6,848 bases of DNA. Source: Bacteroidia bacterium. GTDB taxonomy: Bacteria; Bacteroidota; Bacteroidia; Bacteroidales; Azobacteroidaceae. The notes under the pieces were generated by a model, which was not told where the DNA came from, did not search any database, and worked only from the letters and a program-made list of their open reading frames with translations. This document shows, piece by piece, positions 5,713-6,848 of this stretch (its first letter is position 1; every line of letters starts with the position of its first letter). The position numbers and the translations under genes are program-made. The stretch spans positions 1 through 6,848 of the forward strand of contig BNTP01000115.1 in the NCBI GenBank assembly GCA_025996695.1, read 5' to 3'.

Positions 5713-5998
5713 CTAAATCTTTTTTTGAGGTGCTATATTTTGCAAGTCCTGCACACTCACCCTGAGCGCAGTCCCGCAGGGACGATACTTTATTAACCGT
5801 AGACTTCAGTCTACGGACAGCCTGCCACACGCCACCTTCACCCCGCAGGGGTGACACTTGATAGTGCCGTCCCTGCGGGACTATGCTATCGTGCTCATTT
5901 CTATACCGTAGACTGAAGTCTACGGTTAATAAAGGGCTGTCCCTGCGGGACAAGGCTCCGTTGGCAAAATATAGCACCTCAAAAAAAGATTTAGCCAA
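5709..5998. repeat. 290-bp nested inverted-repeat element (MITE-like) between parA and ssb
   Basis: The ends are perfect 35-bp inverted repeats (5709-5743 and 5964-5998), including a T7/A7 tract. Inside, in mirror order, are a GTCCC/GGGAC hairpin (5771-5783, mirrored by 5939-5951) and a 28-bp inverted repeat (5789-5816 and 5906-5933) made of TTTATTAA plus the palindrome CCGTAGACTTCAGTCTACGG. The centre holds TCACCCC/GGGGTGA (5838-5854) and GTCCC/GGGAC (5869-5881), the latter inside GATAG/CTATC (5860-5890). No transposase or convincing protein is encoded, and no target-site duplication is evident. Size and long terminal inverted repeats suggest a MITE or a composite REP-like element; a structured RNA is an alternative. 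Confidence 0.8.
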
Positions 5999-6033
5999 AT
6001 TCCGTATGATGATGGATTCTTTCATTTTTTTTG

Positions 6034-6064
6034 CAAAGTTAAAACTTTAATCCGAATTATCAAA
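6034..6064 (-). promoter_or_regulatory. Near-consensus promoter directed into the 290-bp element
   Basis: On the minus strand TTTG (complement of 6061-6064), exactly 19 bp, and TAACTTTG (complement of 6034-6041) match the Bacteroidota consensus at every fixed position. The start would fall near 6027-6029, a few bases before an ATG at 6025. The following frame runs straight into the inverted-repeat arm, so the transcript is either a structured RNA or the leftover beginning of a disrupted gene. Confidence 0.6.
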
Positions 6065-6080
6065 ATATTTTTCAATTGCA

Positions 6081-6102
6081 GGGATACAAAAATTTGTACC
6101 CC
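6081..6102 (-). terminator. Weak hairpin after ssb
   Basis: GGG-A-TACAAA (6081-6090) can pair with TTTGTACCC (6093-6101), with one bulged A, 15 bp after the ssb stop codon in the direction of ssb transcription. The bases that follow on the minus strand are A/T-rich but lack a continuous T-run, so termination here is only possible, not demonstrated. Confidence 0.35.
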
Positions 6103-6116
6103 TGACAATCATTGGT

Positions 6117-6563
6117 TTAGAAAGGCAAATCGTCCTTCATTTGTTCCAGAGGCGGCAATACCTGACCATTTTCAAGCGGAGCAACATTTACCGGTGGCTT
6201 TTGTTCCAACGGCTTAGTGCCTCCCTCCGGCTTGTTGTCGAGCAATTCAACGTTTTCGCCGACAATTTCGGTCACATAGCGCACGATGTTTTGCTTGTCG
6301 GTGTACGAACGCGTTCGTAACCGTCCTTCAATGTAAAGTTTTGAACCTTTACGGATGAACTTTTCGGCTAATCCTGCCAATCCGCTTCGCAACGTGATGT
6401 TGTGCCATTCCGTACTTTCCGGAATTTGCGTTCCATTAGCTAAGGTGTAACCTCTCTCGGTGGTTGCCAATGAGAAGTTTGCTAACACTCCACCCTCTTC
6501 AAAGTGTCGCATCTCAGGATCTTTGCCTGCGCGACCAATTAAAATAACTTTGTTTACTGACAT
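6117..6563 (-). CDS. ssb: Single-stranded DNA-binding protein SSB
   Basis: A 148-aa SSB that protects ssDNA and recruits replication and repair enzymes. The OB-fold occupies residues ~1-108: MSVNKVILIGRAGKDPEMRH, ANFSLATTERGY (29-40), TEWHNITL (51-58) with the stacking Trp53, KLYIEGRLRTRSY (75-87), and YVTEIVGENVELL (96-108). A low-complexity Pro/Glu/Lys linker (~110-142) leads to the acidic tip DDLPF, the docking peptide for partner proteins. Length and architecture are typical of Bacteroidota SSB. The start at 6563 is fixed by the conserved N-terminus and the promoter just upstream. It is transcribed toward parA, with the repeat element in between. Confidence 0.95.
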   Translation of the reverse strand: MSVNKVILIGRAGKDPEMRHFEEGGVLANFSLATTERGYTLANGTQIPESTEWHNITLRSGLAGLAEKFIRKGSKLYIEGRLRTRSYTDKQNIVRYVTEIVGENVELLDNKPEGGTKPLEQKPPVNVAPLENGQVLPPLEQMKDDLPF

Positions 6564-6606
6564 AAAGTAAATTGAGTTAAGATTGTAAATAATAAAAATA
6601 TCGCGT

Positions 6607-6637
6607 CAAAAGTACAAAAAAAAATTGAATTAGCAAA
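6607..6637 (-). promoter_or_regulatory. ssb promoter
   Basis: On the minus strand TTTG (complement of 6634-6637), a 19-bp spacer and TACTTTTG (complement of 6607-6614) fit the Bacteroidota consensus completely. The leader is about 37-40 nt and AT-rich. The -33 box lies about 30 bp from the stop codon of the upstream transposase, so the insertion ended just short of the promoter. Confidence 0.75.
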
Positions 6638-6654
6638 CTTTTTTTGTTTTATTT

Positions 6655-6848
6655 CACTAGTGTCCACTAAAAAAAAATAAGACTTAGCTGACTATCATTT
6701 TGATAGTTGTCCGTATGAGCCGATTTTTCAAAGAGATCCTTGAGCGGGGTTTTATCCAATAGCGAGATGCTCAAAATACGCAGGACATCATAGGTAGAAC
6801 GTTTGAGTTTGAGTTCATGTTCGACAATGGCCACTAAACAATAAGAGA
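6655..6848 (-). mobile_element. Right part of an IS4-family insertion sequence
   Basis: The element extends beyond the window. Its end near ssb is probably around 6655-6660, where the sequence CACTAGTG and GTGTCCACT immediately follow the transposase stop; without the other end the terminal inverted repeat and target duplication cannot be confirmed. Confidence 0.5.
6667..6848 (-). CDS. IS4-family transposase, C-terminal end (partial)
   Basis: Reading the minus strand from the window edge gives an uninterrupted 59-residue tail: SYCLVAIVEHELKLKRS, TYDVLRILSISLLDKTPL, then KDLFEKSAHTDN and a terminal QLSLIFF before TAG at 6667-6669. The block C-LVAI-H-LKL-RS-YDVLRIL-ISLLDKTP is what I recall from the C-terminus of DUF4372-type IS4-family transposases common in Bacteroidales; this is from memory, not a search. 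The DDE catalytic core lies outside the window. The gene reads in the same direction as ssb, so readthrough into ssb is possible. Confidence 0.72.
   Translation of the reverse strand, partial: SYCLVAIVEHELKLKRSTYDVLRILSISLLDKTPLKDLFEKSAHTDNYQNDSQLSLIFF

Noticed and set aside
5709..5998. Inverted-repeat element as a plasmid-type centromere for ParA
   Set aside because: Tempting because it follows parA, but no small partner protein is encoded nearby, ParA is of the short chromosomal type without an HTH domain, and the repeats are mirrored hairpins rather than direct iterons. Kept only as a remote alternative.
5552..6025. 157-codon minus-strand open frame through the repeat element
   Set aside because: It is built from the two element arms (both read LAKSFFEVLYFA), the internal palindromes, the 9-bp repeat (giving NFSNFFNFF runs) and antisense parA. 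Composition is that of repeats, not a protein; only its promoter-like start was kept as a finding.

Overview
The window looks like chromosomal DNA from a member of the Bacteroidota, most likely Bacteroidales. Several upstream regions carry the Bacteroidota sigma-factor promoter pattern (TTTG or TTG, about 19-20 bp, then TAnnTTTG). Clear Shine-Dalgarno sequences are absent. The MnmA, ParA, SSB, FabK-like and hemerythrin proteins resemble Bacteroidales versions as recalled; no search was run, so the order-level call is an inference.

Left part (1-1362): the C-terminal end of a formylglycine-generating-enzyme-type (FGE-sulfatase) protein, a 330-bp stretch packed with hairpins, a C-terminally truncated Rpn/PD-(D/E)XK nuclease-family gene with its own promoter, and a second non-coding stretch with a mirrored hairpin element. 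Middle part (1363-4733): a FabK/nitronate monooxygenase-type flavoprotein whose tail overlaps, head-on, the end of mnmA (tRNA 2-thiouridylase). Divergent from mnmA is a two-gene unit, a hemerythrin-domain protein overlapping by ATGA with a LuxR-type regulator whose receiver domain appears to lack the phospho-accepting Asp. Right part (4734-6848): parA without an adjacent parB, a 9-bp tandem repeat starting at the parA stop codon, a 290-bp nested inverted-repeat element, a convergent ssb gene with a near-consensus promoter, and the 3' end of an IS4-type transposase just upstream of ssb.

Most genes are housekeeping (fatty acid or nitronate metabolism, tRNA thiolation, chromosome partition, ssDNA binding). 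The unusual content is in the intergenic DNA: two hairpin elements built as palindromes inside a larger inverted repeat, a duplicated promoter module preceded by a 7-bp (AATTCAT) tandem repeat at two unrelated genes, and a near-consensus promoter that fires into the 290-bp element and has no normal gene after it. The best candidate for an under-described functional system is the hemerythrin/pseudo-receiver LuxR pair, plausibly an oxygen-, NO- or iron-responsive regulatory unit.
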